From: Alisma plantago-aquatica
Lineage: Eukaryota; Streptophyta; Magnoliopsida; Alismatales; Alismataceae
Assembly: GCA_963693085.1 (NCBI GenBank)
Contig: OY856413.1
Span: 466,235,379-466,299,378, forward strand
Length of the DNA stretch: 64,000 nucleotides
Reading direction: 5' to 3'
Part shown: positions 24,468 through 37,275 of the stretch, piece after piece
Layout: the number at the start of each line of letters is the position of its first letter
How positions within the stretch are numbered: the stretch's first letter is position 1
Notes under the pieces: generated by a model
What the model was told of the DNA's origin: nothing
The model's database searches: none
What the model saw: only the letters and a program-made list of their open reading frames with translations
Program-made: the position numbers and the translations under genes

Positions 24468-27400
24468 ACTCGACAGGGCTTATGAATGTTACAACCCAAT
24501 AGTGTAAAAAAAGGCAAGAGCAACAACATGAAATAACTAGACTCTATGTGTTGAGTCAACCTAAAGCGGTAGATGACCGCAAGGGGTAACAATCAGATAG
24601 AGCTTTTTCATTTTGATATGCCTTATCTTGATGTTATCAGATTATCATAAGAAGGATTGTTGTTATGGATTTCCCTATTGATTGTCCTATGGGGACATAG
24701 GGAAGAAATGATGAGAACCAGAATTTATGTTCTGTTCAGTATTCTTTTAAATGTTCTATAATTTCTCATATCTGTGTGAAAAAAGGATGAGATATAGAAG
24801 TGATGCCTGGAGAAAATCCAAGAATGTTAAATCATGTGTTTGTGATGGTATGAAAAGTAAGGAATATGATAGTACACAACGTACATACTACCTAATCTTA
24901 GTGTTTGTATACCCTGGCCAGGTATTCAATTATTGAAGATAAGGTGAGTATGGAACTCTTAGATTTTTATCTTTCTGATTACTCTGATCAAGTAGTCATT
25001 TTGAGAAAATCTAGTGAGCATAACGAAATTGAAAATATGGTATGGATATTTTTATCACATACTAAGTGCATTAAATGGAATCTGAGATGATCTTAGATCA
25101 ATCTGTGTGCATGAGGAAGTAAAATAATATAATCCTCATGATAAGAGAATGAGAACAAGGGAGATGATCCATGTTTGATAAAGTTTGTGTGAATAGTAAA
25201 GATCTTTTCCATAATGTGGAAATGGGAAATGTGATAAAATAAAAAAATGTTCATGAACATGTTAGACAATAACAAAGAAAGGAGTGATGACATGTAATCA
25301 ACCTCATAATTCCTATTTTGATGGCAAGGAAACTAGGATGAAACAAAAGTAAAAGGCTCATGAACAGTTGAAAGTTTATGCAATAATTAGAGGAGATGAT
25401 AATCTCTTCTCTTTGATAAACAACCATGGGTGATGATGGGGTGATAAGAGGAATATGTTTCTTTGTGTTCTCTTATTTTAAGGACATGGTAATCAAGTGA
25501 GTACTATGACACTTGATGTGCATGGATTAGAAATAATCCATTGGTGGATACTTAGAAAAATATCAGTTCATCTTGGACTTTGGTTCCAAGATAAAGATAT
25601 GTGTAAGAAGTAATGTTCCAAGATGAAAGAAAGATCCTTTTATATGTGTGGCATTGGTAATGACAACAGAGAGATGGAAATGATGAGGATGTGATGTGTT
25701 TTTAACACATGTGATAGATACTAAAGTAATGAATTCTGGTATCTAAGAAATATCATGTGGTATGGGAAAGTAAAAACATAACTCTTAATCAGATGATTTA
25801 TGTTGGTTACTTGGGATGGCCAACTTTGAAATCAGTTTAGTTACATAAAATAGTATGGACATCATATGTTAGGGGTTTATGCTCTACATAAACATAACCT
25901 CTTTAAGAATGTACTAATTTAAGGAACAATTATAAAATCATTGTGGGAAAAACTTATCAAGATAAAAATAATTCCTTAGAATACCCTTATATAGATCTAT
26001 TAAGGCAACTTATACATAACATCTAAAGATACCTCTAAGATAAGTTCTTAATTGATAAGTAACCTCACCTTATGATAACAGAATGTACAACTAATGGGAT
26101 AGTTAGTACAAGTAGTAAGAAAGTTTAGTGTTGTGTCAACAGGTTAGATGGCACAGTAGATGTATGATAAGACTTGTAGTCCCAAGTGGGTGACAGAACG
26201 TAACTCTAGTCTTTCCTTGGAAGTGAAATAATAAACTGAATGAGGAGTATGGAAGACTCCCCAGAATCCAGAATCTTGTCACATAAAGTTGTAAGTTGAG
26301 AAAGGTGACAAATCAGTGGGGTTTAACACCTGAGTTAAATAGGGTATGTATAATGTTTCTCTGACTAAGAAAAGTGTTACATGACAAAGAGTTGACTCTA
26401 CAATCAATAATAAAAAAGACAGTGGAGTATGTGTCCTGTGTGACATATTCTATGATAACCCTATGTGGAATAACTTTGTGTTAATCAAAGTTCTATGTTA
26501 TCTCCATAACATTAAGATGTTATGTGGAGACTTGATGATATGATGAATGAATAATATCTGTCTCCCTTTACCTGGGATTTCAGGGACAAAATCCTTGTTA
26601 GGGGGTTATAAATTGTAATGACCCTGACTTGGGTTATGAGGTAACCCTGTTTGTTTTGGATACGTAAGTTTCTTATAAATTTAATATAATCCTCTAAGGC
26701 ATTTTGTTATCATGTGACACACTTATGTTCCAAGTTTGGTCCTGATTGACTGATGCTTGAGTAATGTTCCTTTATTTTGGACCAAAGTGCAATTTACCCA
26801 AGTTGAGGGGTTATATTGAAAAATGTCACATGTTGAACATGACTTAAGTGTTTTAGAATCATAACAGATAGATTTATGCTAAGTGGTGGCATGTGGAAAG
26901 CCTAAATTCCAAGTTTGAACTTGTTTGAATAATGTTAGTACCGTGTGCACCAATTTTGGTACAAATTGTAATTTACCCAAAGTGTGGGCTTGATATACAA
27001 ATTACCAACTCTAGTGTGTTCCTACTTCCTCTATGTATCCTTTAGAGGAGATATAAGTAATGAGACACCAAGTTTGAATCATTTATGAGTGGTAGTATTC
27101 TTGGTGATGAAAAGACCAATAAAGGGGTCGAATGAAAACCCTAATTTAAGCTTGTATTAAGTGTATCGGGTTGTAGTGATTAAATGGGAGTCCCTATCAG
27201 CCAAGGAGCCAAAGTGGAGACCCCCATATCATGTTGTTAACTATTTGACTTTTTAAAAACGAGATAAGCACCCAAATAGAGCAATGGTTATTGGCTTGCA
27301 ACTTTCCTTTGGAAAAGGTTGCATTGAATTTGTGAATATAATAATGTGAGTGGAAGTGGCTTGTCCATGAAGATAACCAAAGGGGGCCGACCCTTATCCC

Positions 27401-28439
27401 TTGCATTATCCTCAAGTTTTTATTTTCCATGGCAATATAAAGATGGAATGCATGCAAGTACATGTGTCAACCATGCATGGACATGTGGCACCTAGTAGCT
27501 TAAATTGATGACACCTCATTTTCACACTTCTCCATGAACAACAAGTATATATACCCCTTCTTTCACCCCTTAGTGAACTTTTTCGAATCCTACCACCTCC
27601 TTGCTCTTAGATATCGTGCATGGAGCCTTTCTTTCGTGCATAGGTGATGTGGTATCGTGCATAGGCATTGGGTATCGGCCATAGCAAGTAATATCTGCCA
27701 TAGCATGTTGATATCGACCATAGCAAGTCGATATCGGCCAAGTGGAGTGTTTTTGACCACAAGTGAGGGGGATATCGGCCACAAGTGATGGCATATCATG
27801 CAAGGGTAGTCAGGTATCGTGCAAGGTTCTAAGGAGCAAGAGGGAGCTCAGTACGTAACCCTAATGTGAGGCCATGATCATCTTCAACCTTGGATTGAAG
27901 CATGATTTTAGGGTTATGGTCTTCCTTTCATTTCTTCTTCACCAATTGCTTATCCATGGTGATTCCTTGTATATGAAGGAGTTCTGAACAGGACTTGGAC
28001 TTTTCATAAGTCATCTTCAACCTTAGGAACGTAGATATTTGGAGCTTGGAGCTTTGAAGTTGTTCTTAAGGCGGGTTATATAACTTGAACTCTATCATGT
28101 TATTATTCATCACCTAAATTTCTATACTTATTGATCTACTTTTAATTCCAAAATTTTCTAAAATAGTTGATGACATTATGAGTTCTAGTAGTTTATTAGA
28201 CTTGTTTCCATGAACTATAACAGTTAGAACAAAGGTCTAGAGCTTGAAGAAGATGGTATCACCTTATAAAGTGTTATCGAGTTCAAGCACACAAGCAAGC
28301 ACCTCTAACCCGATATGGTGATGAACCTACTTCACTAAAATGATATGGATATGAATTAATACTTTCTTGCACGATATGGTGGTGTAGTATACACCTCTTA
28401 CATGATATGAGGTCAAGAAAACACCTCAAAAATGATATT

Positions 28440-29200
28440 GGGCTAAGCACACACCTCTTTGCCCGATATGGTGTGAAGCACACGCACACCTCTTTGCCCG
28501 ATATGGTGTGAATCACACACACACCTCTTTGCCCGATATGGTGTGAAGGACACATACACCTCTAAAGTGATATGGTGAGCAAGCACACACCTCGTTTCCC
28601 GATATGGTGTAAAGTAGGCACATACCTCTTTGCCCGATATGGTGTGAAGCACACACACACCTCTTTGCCTGATATGGTGTGAAGCACACACACCTCTTTG
28701 CCCGATATGGTGTGAAGCACACACAGACCTCTTTGCATGATATGGTGTGAAGCACACATACACCTCTAAAGTGATATGGTGAGCAAGCACACACCTCATT
28801 GCCCGATATGGTGTGAAGCAAGTACACACCTCTTTGAACGATATGGTGTGAAGCACACACACACCTCTTTGCCCGATATGGTGTGAAGCACACACACACA
28901 CCTCTTTGCCCGATATGGTGTGAAGCACACATAAACCTCTAAAGTGATATGGTGAGAAAGCACACACCTCCTTGCCTGATATGGTGTGACGCACACACAC
29001 ACCTCTTTGCCCGATATGGTGTGAAGCACACACACACCTCAAAAGTGATATGGTAAGCACATATACACCTCAAACCCAATATGGTAAGTACACATACACC
29101 TCAAGGTCGATATGGTAAGCACACATACACCTCTAGGTGATATGGGTAGCAAGTATACACCTTTAAACTGATATTGGGTTGAGCATACACCTTTTGGATG
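28440..29200. repeat. 35-bp minisatellite in the right long LTR
   Basis: Counterpart of the array at 12471-13240, with the same CCCGATATGGTGTG core but a different order and number of variant units, so the two have evolved separately since insertion. It gives spurious minus-strand frames of up to 205 codons. Confidence 0.9.
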
Positions 29201-30014
29201 ATATGGTGTTGAGAACCTATCTCTAAAATGAGATGGAGGGTAACCCAATACACTAGATGACAAGAGTGGCAAGGTGGTTAGTACCCTAGTACATGTGATG
29301 GCCAATACACTAAAAGTATAATGTGGCCAATATCTTCAAGTGAGGTGAGGATGTTACACCCATGAAGGGTGAAGTTGATACACCACATGAATGGTAAAGT
29401 TGATACCTTAATGGGTAAGGGTCTGAGGGATATGATGATGCCTAGATCAATATACACCTAATCCAATACATGTGTTCAACTTGACATACATGATTCAATC
29501 TGATGCACCTTGTAAAGGTGAGGGTAAAACACTCTTAGGAGTGATGAGTATAATACCAAGTATTGATGTGGTTTGGTTAATACCCTGATAGGTAGAACAC
29601 CTAAAGTGGTTGATAATGGTATATCAACAATGCCTTAACTCGAGATGAGTCTATATCACTTGATGATAGTTGGGTAATTCAAATGTGTGACTTATGGCCA
29701 ATACACTACATGATAAATATGATGTGTTAGTGCATAAAGTATTAGGATGTGATATACCCTAATACATAAGTTGATGAACTTACGTAAGTTAAAAGAAATA
29801 ATGGAAGTGATACATCAAGGCATGATAAATACCACATCCAGCATCTCAAGGTTGATGCACCTTGATGCACCTTAAATCCAATATACTTGGATGAGTAACA
29901 CATGAAGTGTGTCATGTCAATTGTTACATTGAGATGTAATGCACTTTGATAAGTGTAGGCTAACATACCTTGAGAAAGGGTTAAGCCAAGATAATAAAGT
30001 ATTATGTAATCAAT

Positions 30015-30027
30015 ATCCTTGATAGGA
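30015..30027. repeat. target-site duplication of the LINE, left copy
   Basis: ATCCTTGATAGGA, repeated at 35086-35098 right after the A tail. The uninterrupted sequence in the left LTR (near 14044) has one copy (ATCCTTGAGAGGA), which proves insertion into the LTR. Confidence 0.9.
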
Positions 30028-30097
30028 AACATTGTCTTAAATTAGCTAAAACACGACTCGCGACGCGTGTTGCCCTAGGACTGGCGCCGCCTCAGTG

Positions 30098-31712
30098 ATG
30101 GACGGATGGGCGTCTATGAGGTAAGCCCCTCCCTTCCCCCTGGAGGGGGTTCTCCCTCCTCCCTCCCCGGTGCCATGGCTGCGGTGATGCCTCCTGGAGT
30201 TGAGGCACCTACTGCGCCAGAGCGCCCCACCCTCATACGGGCCTGGAATCAGATTCTGGCTGGCGGTGGACTAGATAGAGAGAAGCACGCATTCATCCCG
30301 CCTGAGAGGATCGATGGAAAATGATTCGTGACTATAGATGAGCCAACCTACGACACAATGGAGAAGTGTTGGGAACATACAACGATCCTATATGTGATGG
30401 GCAAGAGACCATATTACCATCATCTTCTTGCTTGGATTCGTAGGGTTTGGAAACCTAAGGGAGGATTCGACCTATTCTCCAAACCAAACAAGTTCTTCCT
30501 AACTCGGCTGAGGATAAGACGAACATTATCAATGGTGGACCTCGATGGTTCGATAGCCTATTGGTGGTTGTCAAGGACTATAAGATAGTTGACAACTTGT
30601 AGAAGGACTTCTTCAGCACCATACCGGTCTGGATCAACATACCAAGCATGGAGCGCAACTGGTCCCCTAGGGCTATTGGGATCGTCACAAGCGGAGTAGG
30701 GAAACTACTCAGGATCGACTACAAGTCCTTAGGGCAGGAGTCGCTGGGAGAGGCACGTGCGTTGGTGGAAATCGACGCCGATGAAGAACCTCCACTGGAG
30801 GTGTGGGTCAACATGCCTCAGTGTGACCCTATGTCGGTTAAGATTCAATATGAACATGTCCCGAAGAGGTGCGTCAAGTGCAGGGTATTTGGCCATGATG
30901 GGTCAGATTGCCCTATCAAATCAGTTACTGAGGTGGTAGAACCTACTCCAACAACACAAATCTGGAAGGTTGTTGGTAAGAAATGGAAGTAAACGACTGT
31001 TGCTAGTGCAACGGAAGATGAACAAGGGGCCGATCAGGCCGTGGTTGTTAGTTCAAGCAGTGGACAAGATGGTGGTGCCTCTTCCTTGGGTGCTGTTGGC
31101 ACCGAACCAAGGGCTGATGGCGGGCGTGCTGATGGTGTTGGCAACAACACGGGGGTCTTGGACGCTGCTGGACATGTATCTAGCGCACAGGCTGATGGTG
31201 TTGCAACTCCGATTGCTGCTAGGGATGCTGGTGGGGCAACACAGTGTCGCAATGCGGATGTGAATGAGGGTGATGGTGTTGCTGTTACTGGAGGACCGGG
31301 CGGTGTTGTAGGCACTGCAACTCCGACTACTGTGGCAGCGTCTCCGATTGTTGCTAGGGCTGATGGTAGGGAGATGCAGCGTCGTGGTGCGGAGGTGAAT
31401 GAGGGTGTTGTTGCTGCTAGTGGGGTGATGGAGTGTCGTGATGTTGCTGCTAGTGTTGCTGGTGGGGCGACACAACATTGTGGTGCGGAGGTGAATGAGG
31501 GTGTTGCTGCTGGTGGGGCGATGTAGCGTCGTGGAGTTGATGTGAATGAGGATGATGGTGCTATGGTGGATGCTTGCATTGCTCGTTCAAGGGAGACTGA
31601 TGATTCTATCAGACGATCCACTGGTGCTTCCTCTTCTTCATCGTCTAAGGCTTCAATGACGTCCAAAGGTGATGGGTCTCGTAAGACTCGCTCGGCTGCC
31701 AGAGGTCATTAA
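30098..31712 (+). pseudogene. LINE ORF1, DUF4283-like RNA-binding protein with zinc knuckle
   Basis: The product is like ORF1 of plant L1 elements, which binds element RNA. It starts near 30098-30106 with a Pro-rich segment. A TGA at 30322 follows, then a frame change at about 30530-30570 moves reading into frame 3, where GGPRWFDSLLVVVKDY and FSTIPVWINIP show the DUF4283-type fold. A further TAG occurs at about 30600. A CCHC knuckle with all ligands (C-V-K-C...H...C) lies at about 30871-30912. After a TAA at 30990 the same frame runs on through a Gly/Ala/Val-rich tail with reiterated RGAEVNEGV-like units (31200-31560), has a TAG at 31524, and ends at a TAA at 31710 that overlaps the ORF2 start. 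The exact start is uncertain. Confidence 0.8.
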
Positions 31713-34700
31713 TGACCTTTCTCATGACTAATGTTCGTGGCTCAGGGAAGCCACATAAAAAGGAAGAAGTGAGGAGAACCATTCTTGATAATAAAGTGAC
31801 AATGTCCATTCTTGTTGAATCTAAAATCAAGTCTCACATGATACATACATCTGATCGTATGTTCCCAAAAGGCTGGTTATGGGTTTCTAATCATCTGCTT
31901 GATCATAATGGTCGTATATATGTTGGATGGAATCCTAATTTCTGGACTACTTTTGTGGTTGAGATGGATGATCAACAGGTCACTTTGAAATGCACTAATA
32001 AAGGTGTTCTCATCATCTACACTACTTCTATCTATGCTAGGAACTCTATGTCTGAGCGTTCTTTTCTGTGGCGTACCTTGGAGAGGATTGCTATTAGAAT
32101 AGATGAAGCTTGGCTTATCACTGGTGACTTCAATAATATCAGGAAGCAAGAGGAGAAGGCTGGGGGTCATGAGGTGCCCTCTGTTATCCTTAGTTCTTTT
32201 AATGCTGCTCTGGATAATGCTGGTCTAACCGAATTACCTGTCATTGGTAAGGAGGTTTATACATGGCATAACAAGCAAGGTGTTGCTAAAAGGGTGGCGT
32301 GCAAACTTGATATAGCCTTTGTTAATGACGCTTGGCTGACTAAATTTCCTGGTTCCAAAACAAAGTTCATCATATGTAATTATTCTGATCACTGTGCTCT
32401 AAACATCAATATGAAGCCTATCTCTTTCAAGAAGAAGCCTTTCTGTTTTCTCAATTTCTAGTTGGATTGGGAAGGTGGTAGGGAAATTATTAAAGAGGCT
32501 TGGAAAACTGAAATCCATGGTAATCCTCTCTTTCAATTCTATCACAAACTTAAGAATGTCAAAGAGAAGTTGAAGACTTGGTCCAAACAGTATGTCAACC
32601 TCAACAACCTGATTGCTAGAGAAAGAATGGAGCTCGATGACATTTCAACTATGGTTCGTATATGTCCTCTAGATCCAGACCTTATTCATGCTGAAAAACA
32701 AACCCTTGAAAGATTGGACTTGCTTCTCAAGGCAGGAGAGGTTTATTTCTGGCAGCGTAGTAGAATGGAGTGGCTCTCCAATGGTGATAGAAATAATACT
32801 GTCTACCATACCATGGTCAAGAGACGGGATGCTATCAACTCTATAACTGAACTTTTTGACTCACATGGTAATCTTTTGCAGGATAAAGATGCTATTGCTG
32901 ACGACATTGTCTAGTATTTTGAACAACTATACAATCAACCTTGTGATGATTTAGTCTCTTGTATTCCAGATTGGTCACCTCTTATTTCTGGTATTGACAA
33001 TGACATGCTTTTCTCTACTCCTAGTTTGAGTGAGGTTTGTGATGCTGTGTGGAGCATACGTCCTCACAAAAGCCCGGGCCCAGATGGCTTCAATGGTTAC
33101 TTCTATAGGGGTAATCAGAATGTCATTTGTGATGATCTCCTTAAGGATGTCTAATGGATTTTTGAGGGGGGAAACATGGTTAGGCAAGTCAACCATGTTT
33201 TTCTTGCTCTTATTCCCAAGAAGGACATTGTTTTGTCCCCTGCTGACTTCAGGCCTATCTCCTGCTGCTCGATGCTCTATAAAATTATCGCTAAAGTCAT
33301 ATCAAGGAGACTAGCTACTCTTCTGCCAAAGATTATCTCTCCCTACCAAGGTGCTTTTGTCAAAGGTAGGAGTATTGAGGATTGTTCCCTTCTTGCGACT
33401 GAATTCACTCTTAGATTCAATCAGAAATCCAGCCCTCCTACTGCTTGCATCAAGTTGGATATTACTAAGGCTTTCGACTCTGTTCGTTGGTCTTACCTTT
33501 GGGATTGTCTCTACGGCCTCAGGTTCAATGAAAAGTTCATCTCCATTCTTAAACAATGTGTGGAAACTCCATCCTTTTCTCTCTTGCTAAATGGTTCTTC
33601 AGTTGGCTTCTTCAAAAGCTCCAATGGTCTTAGGCAAGGTGATCCCTTATCCCCTCTACTTTTCTCTATTGCTATGGAAGGTCTCAGCAGATGTCTTGAG
33701 GAGGCGTATGATAATAGACTCATTAGAAGCTATTCCATCAATGAGACCAAAGCTCTTAGCCATCTTTTGTTTGTGGATGATGTTCTTATCTTTTCTGAGG
33801 GACGTCTACGCAGCCTTGTCAAACTCAAGCAGGTTTTGCTTGATTTTAGTTCTGTTTCTGGCATGAAATGCAATCCGAATAAAACACATATATTCTTATC
33901 CTCTTCTTACGGTAACAAGGATGCCTTGATTGGCTGCTTGGGTATTCAGCGTGGTACGTGGCCCATAAAGTATCTTGGTTTTCATATGGCTGGAGGCAAC
34001 CTCAGGAAGCGCCATTTCCATGAATGCTTAGATAAGATCAGAGATATGATACAGAGATGGCCTAGTTCTAAAATATCTATGGCTGGTCGCCTTGTGCTTG
34101 TTAAGCACTGTGCCATGGGTCTGATCAGCTATTGGATGCATATGGGTGACATCCATCCTACTTTCTTACGAAGAATGGAGCTGTTACTTTCTGACTTCCT
34201 TTTGGGTAGCTCGGTACACCCCTCTAGTTGGTCACATTTAGCTTACCCGCTTGGAGAAGGTGTCTTGGGGCTTAAGAGACTTGATGAACTTGCGGATTAC
34301 CATTCGTTACGTCACATCAAGAAGTTCAACCAAGCTCAATGTTTATGGAGCTCATGGTTTTCTTGTAGGTATGGTGATACCTTGTCTATTGCTTCCAGGA
34401 ATGGCTCTACTTGTCACATACGTGTGGTTGCTCTATGGCCTTCCTTCTCAGCTTGGAAAGGCAAGGACCTTTGGGAGAACGCAAGACAAAAGCATCCATC
34501 TGATAAGGCTTATGGAAATCTTTGGCTCTCCAAGCACTATCCTAGATGGAGTCTTACCACCTTTAGAGCACTCACTAATGTACTACCTACTATGGAAAAA
34601 ATTAGTTCCTGGTCGGGGGCTCCCGTTCCTGCATGCTTACTATGTGGCCAACACAATGACTCCATCACTCATCTCTTTGGGGGCTGCAAATACTGGAAAT

Positions 34701-34942
34701 ATATTTGGGGACGTGCTCAACTTAAACTCAACATCAGAGCCTCATATTCTCTTTATGAATTCCTCATGGATCTTGGTAAAAGGTCAAAGCAATCCAAAAT
34801 CATTGAACTTTGGGCCATCACTGGTGTTTTTCACTTCATTTGGGAGGAGCGTAATAAAAGGCTACATAACGGTGGCACTTCTGACTTTGTCACCATCTTC
34901 AGCCGTCTTGCACTTGAGATCAAGAGAATGATCTTGTCTTGA
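31712..34942 (+). pseudogene. LINE ORF2, endonuclease and reverse transcriptase
   Basis: One frame of 1076 codons with no frameshift, cut by three stops: TAG at 32459, TAG at 32912 and TAA at 33152. Codons 1-250 form the apurinic-type endonuclease (TNVRGSGKP start, ESKI, WLITGDFNNI, and a C-terminal NYSDHCAL box), which nicks target DNA. The reverse transcriptase follows: SPGPDG near 33075, FRPISCCSMLYKIIAKV, IKLDITKAFDSVRW, GLRQGDPLSPLLFS and the catalytic FVDD at about 33769-33780. A C-terminal zinc-binding region (CLLCGQHNDSITHLFGGC, near 34640-34690), usual in plant L1, follows. ATG is in a TAATG overlap with ORF1. The stretch 33176-34942 is fully open. Confidence 0.92.
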
Positions 34943-35361
34943 TTTTCCTCCTATTATAGCTAGGAATTGGGATCTGTTGTAACCAATTCCTAGATGTGTG
35001 TAGTCACATGTATGGGCGTGGCTTGTAACTTTGTCCCCTTTAGGGGGTTTTTGGAATATACTTAACCAATTTTTCAAAAAAAAAAATCCTTGATAGGATG
35101 AGAGAGAAACTCATACTTTGTGTTGATTATCATTTAATGTTAAAAGATGAGAATAAATAAGTATGATTGAATACTTATGATATCCATGTATGTTCCTAGA
35201 TGTGTGGAGCAATGAATTAGGGTTTGAATTAATAATATGAACTTGAAACCCTATTTGGCTATAAAGGGAAACCCTAGCCCTAATAATGGGAAAGTTGTAT
35301 TTCTCTTATTACATAAGCCTTGTGAGGCATGTTAAATACTTGTATAACAAGTATAATGATT

Positions 35362-35530
35362 AATGGCCTTGTGAGCCATATGAATAAGTTCTTTCCTAGT
35401 GAGAGGTGACAAGATGTGTAATGGCCTTGTGAGCCATATGAATAAGTTGTTTCCTAGTGAGCCATATGAATAAGTTGCTGCCTAGTGAAAGGTGACAAGA
35501 TGTGTAATGGCCTTGTGAGCCATATGGAAT
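35362..35530. repeat. 58-bp tandem repeat in the right long LTR
   Basis: Units of AATGGCCTTGTGAGCCATATGAATAAG with shortened spacers; about three copies, one internally deleted. Counterpart of 14311-14515. Confidence 0.8.
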
Positions 35531-37188
35531 ACTTGTACAACAAGTAAAATGAATACTAGGGTCTTAGGACCTAGAGGTAATGTTCATCTATTATAGAGAT
35601 AAGAATGTTGTGTGATGATCCAAGGGTTTGAATACCCAGAACCAGTAATCATGATAATGATGTGAAGGGATGAGAATTCCCAATAATATGATGAGGGATT
35701 GAGATCCCAAGTATCATGCGTTTTAAAGATATGAAAAGTACGTGATAGATGTATTACACTTTTCTTTGTAGCATTTGTTGTGATTAATAATGATAAATTG
35801 TTTGATGCTAAAAGAATAATGTAATACATGTAATACATCATTAGGTACTATAAAACATTGCCCTGACCATAGATCCATCAGCGTCAGGATTTGTTGAATG
35901 GTGAAATAGGTTCCCCGTGATATAACCCAGAGTGCATACTTTTGAGTATGTGGGGGCGTAAGTACGGACAACCATGTGTTTGCCGATCCACTTACGAGCC
36001 CAAAATGAATGGGGATTTGGCTATATGTCATATCTTGGCTTGAGTGCAACTTCAGTCGTAGACTCTATGTTGAGCATGGTGAACTGGCCTATGGCTTAAA
36101 GTATGGTTCTTGTGTCGCCATGACTCAATAATTTCATATTGGGGACGGTTGTTAGTAAATGTTTCCCCTAAGAGAGTGCAGTTGACACTGTAGCTCTAAG
36201 AAAGGATGTCTACGTACCCTGGCACAACTATTTGCAACCGATAGAAGATGTCCTACTAATATTAAGTGGTCTCGTACTGATCGAGACAAGTGAGATCATG
36301 GCAACATGCTCTCTCATTGACCTTGTATGGTACCGACTTGTGAGAAGTTTGTGGTCGGTCAGAGATGAACGGGGTATGCTTCATCTCCTTAAGGCATAAG
36401 CGTGATTGTTAAAATATGATCAGTCATGTAGCATATCTACTTAAGGATCGAATATGAGAAATATTGTTTGATACAAAATTTAGTTATACATCTTAGTTGA
36501 TAGATGATATTTATGTTTCTTTACATTCCTTGCAAAGCATGTAGATGATTTATAACTCTACCATGGGTAGATGCATTGTTCTCCTTAAGAAAGGAGATTA
36601 CTTCATTCTATTCATACAGTGAATTATCCTACCTGTTCATATAAAAAGAACCTCTGCTCAGTTTATAAATGCTTAATCTATGATAATAATATGGTCAACA
36701 GAGAGTTATATCTCTCGCTGGGACAATTGTCTCACCCCGTGGGATGCATATTTTTTTAGGTAGACGTGCACAAGGCGGTGGAGACCTTTTTGACAGTAGT
36801 AATAGCTCAGATTGAGTGTGTTGTCTGTCGTGTCTTATAGATAGAAGTCCTATGTGTCATCTATGTACTCTCAGGTCACTGGAGTTGGTTCGTACCGATT
36901 TCATGAATGATATAAGATTTTGGCTTGAATGCCTCGAGGTTTTATGTTGCTCTAGTATGTGCTTTGATAGAGCAATTGTTATGTGTTGTCCTCGAGATGA
37001 GATGAAGCAATGTTGTACAATGTGAATCATGATATGTATGAGTTTTGTATCTTTCAGTAAAAGTTTTCTAGACAAGGATCTCCTTGCAAAATGGTTTTAA
37101 ATTTTAGTGATTTTTGTTAATCTGTTATTTATGTTTATTCCACTTAATTAGTAATGATTTGTTTTTCGGTTTGGAGTCGGTCGTTTCA

Positions 37189-37193
37189 TCTAG
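37189..37193. repeat. right target-site duplication TCTAG of the LARD-like array
   Basis: Directly follows the last LTR base; identical to 10644-10648. Confidence 0.85.
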
Positions 37194-37275
37194 ATTGTTC
37201 CCATAATCAATAAGTAGATTTTTTTTTCCGTGAGAAACACCTTTCACTTCACTCTCATATTTAGGATGAGGCATC

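Larger units (their letters stand above)
23652..26613 (+). mobile_element. internal domain, copy 3
   Basis: 2962 bp, spaced 3732 bp from copy 2 and sharing with it most differences from copy 1. It adjoins the right-hand long LTR. No polymerase genes. Confidence 0.85.
30028..35085 (+). mobile_element. L1-type non-LTR retrotransposon (LINE), nearly full length
   Basis: 5058 bp with two reading frames, an A tail (35076-35085) and a 13-bp target duplication. It is markedly richer in GC at its 5' end than its surroundings. Both frames carry disabling changes, but the 5' end and both domain sets are present, so it is a complete though inactive copy. Confidence 0.92.
10649..37188 (+). mobile_element. 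tandem LARD-like Ty3/gypsy array, LTR-INT-LTR-INT-LTR-INT-LTR
   Basis: Four LTR copies alternate with three internal domains of 2961-2962 bp. The outer LTRs are about 5.5 kb and the two inner ones 771 bp. LTRs start with TGTAATGACCC and end with TTTCA; each internal domain starts with a TGGTATCAGATC primer site and ends with a TTAGGGG(G) purine tract, the arrangement of chromovirus-type Ty3/gypsy elements. Internal domains carry only a decayed gag-like region and no polymerase. LTRs longer than the internal domain and lack of pol fit the LARD class (for example Sukkula-type elements with ~5-kb LTRs and ~3-kb internal domains). A LINE at 30028-35085 interrupts the last LTR. Confidence 0.9.
26614..37188 (+). 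repeat. right long LTR (3' LTR), split by a LINE
   Basis: Starts TGTAATGACCCTGAC and ends GGTCGTTTCA at the TCTAG target duplication. Without the LINE and its 13-bp duplication it is about 5.5 kb, like the left LTR, and is colinear with it: TATA box near 27545, GATATCGGCC cluster, 35-bp minisatellite, 58-bp repeat (shortened), and the final 157 bp. Confidence 0.9.

Noticed and set aside
28443..29060. 205-codon minus-strand open frame
   Set aside because: Same minisatellite in the right LTR; all three frames are open and no frame is favoured.
31034..31666. 210-codon minus-strand frame opposite LINE ORF1
   Set aside because: Shadow of the repeat-rich ORF1 tail; the plus-strand frame joins zinc knuckle and ORF2 and explains the sequence.
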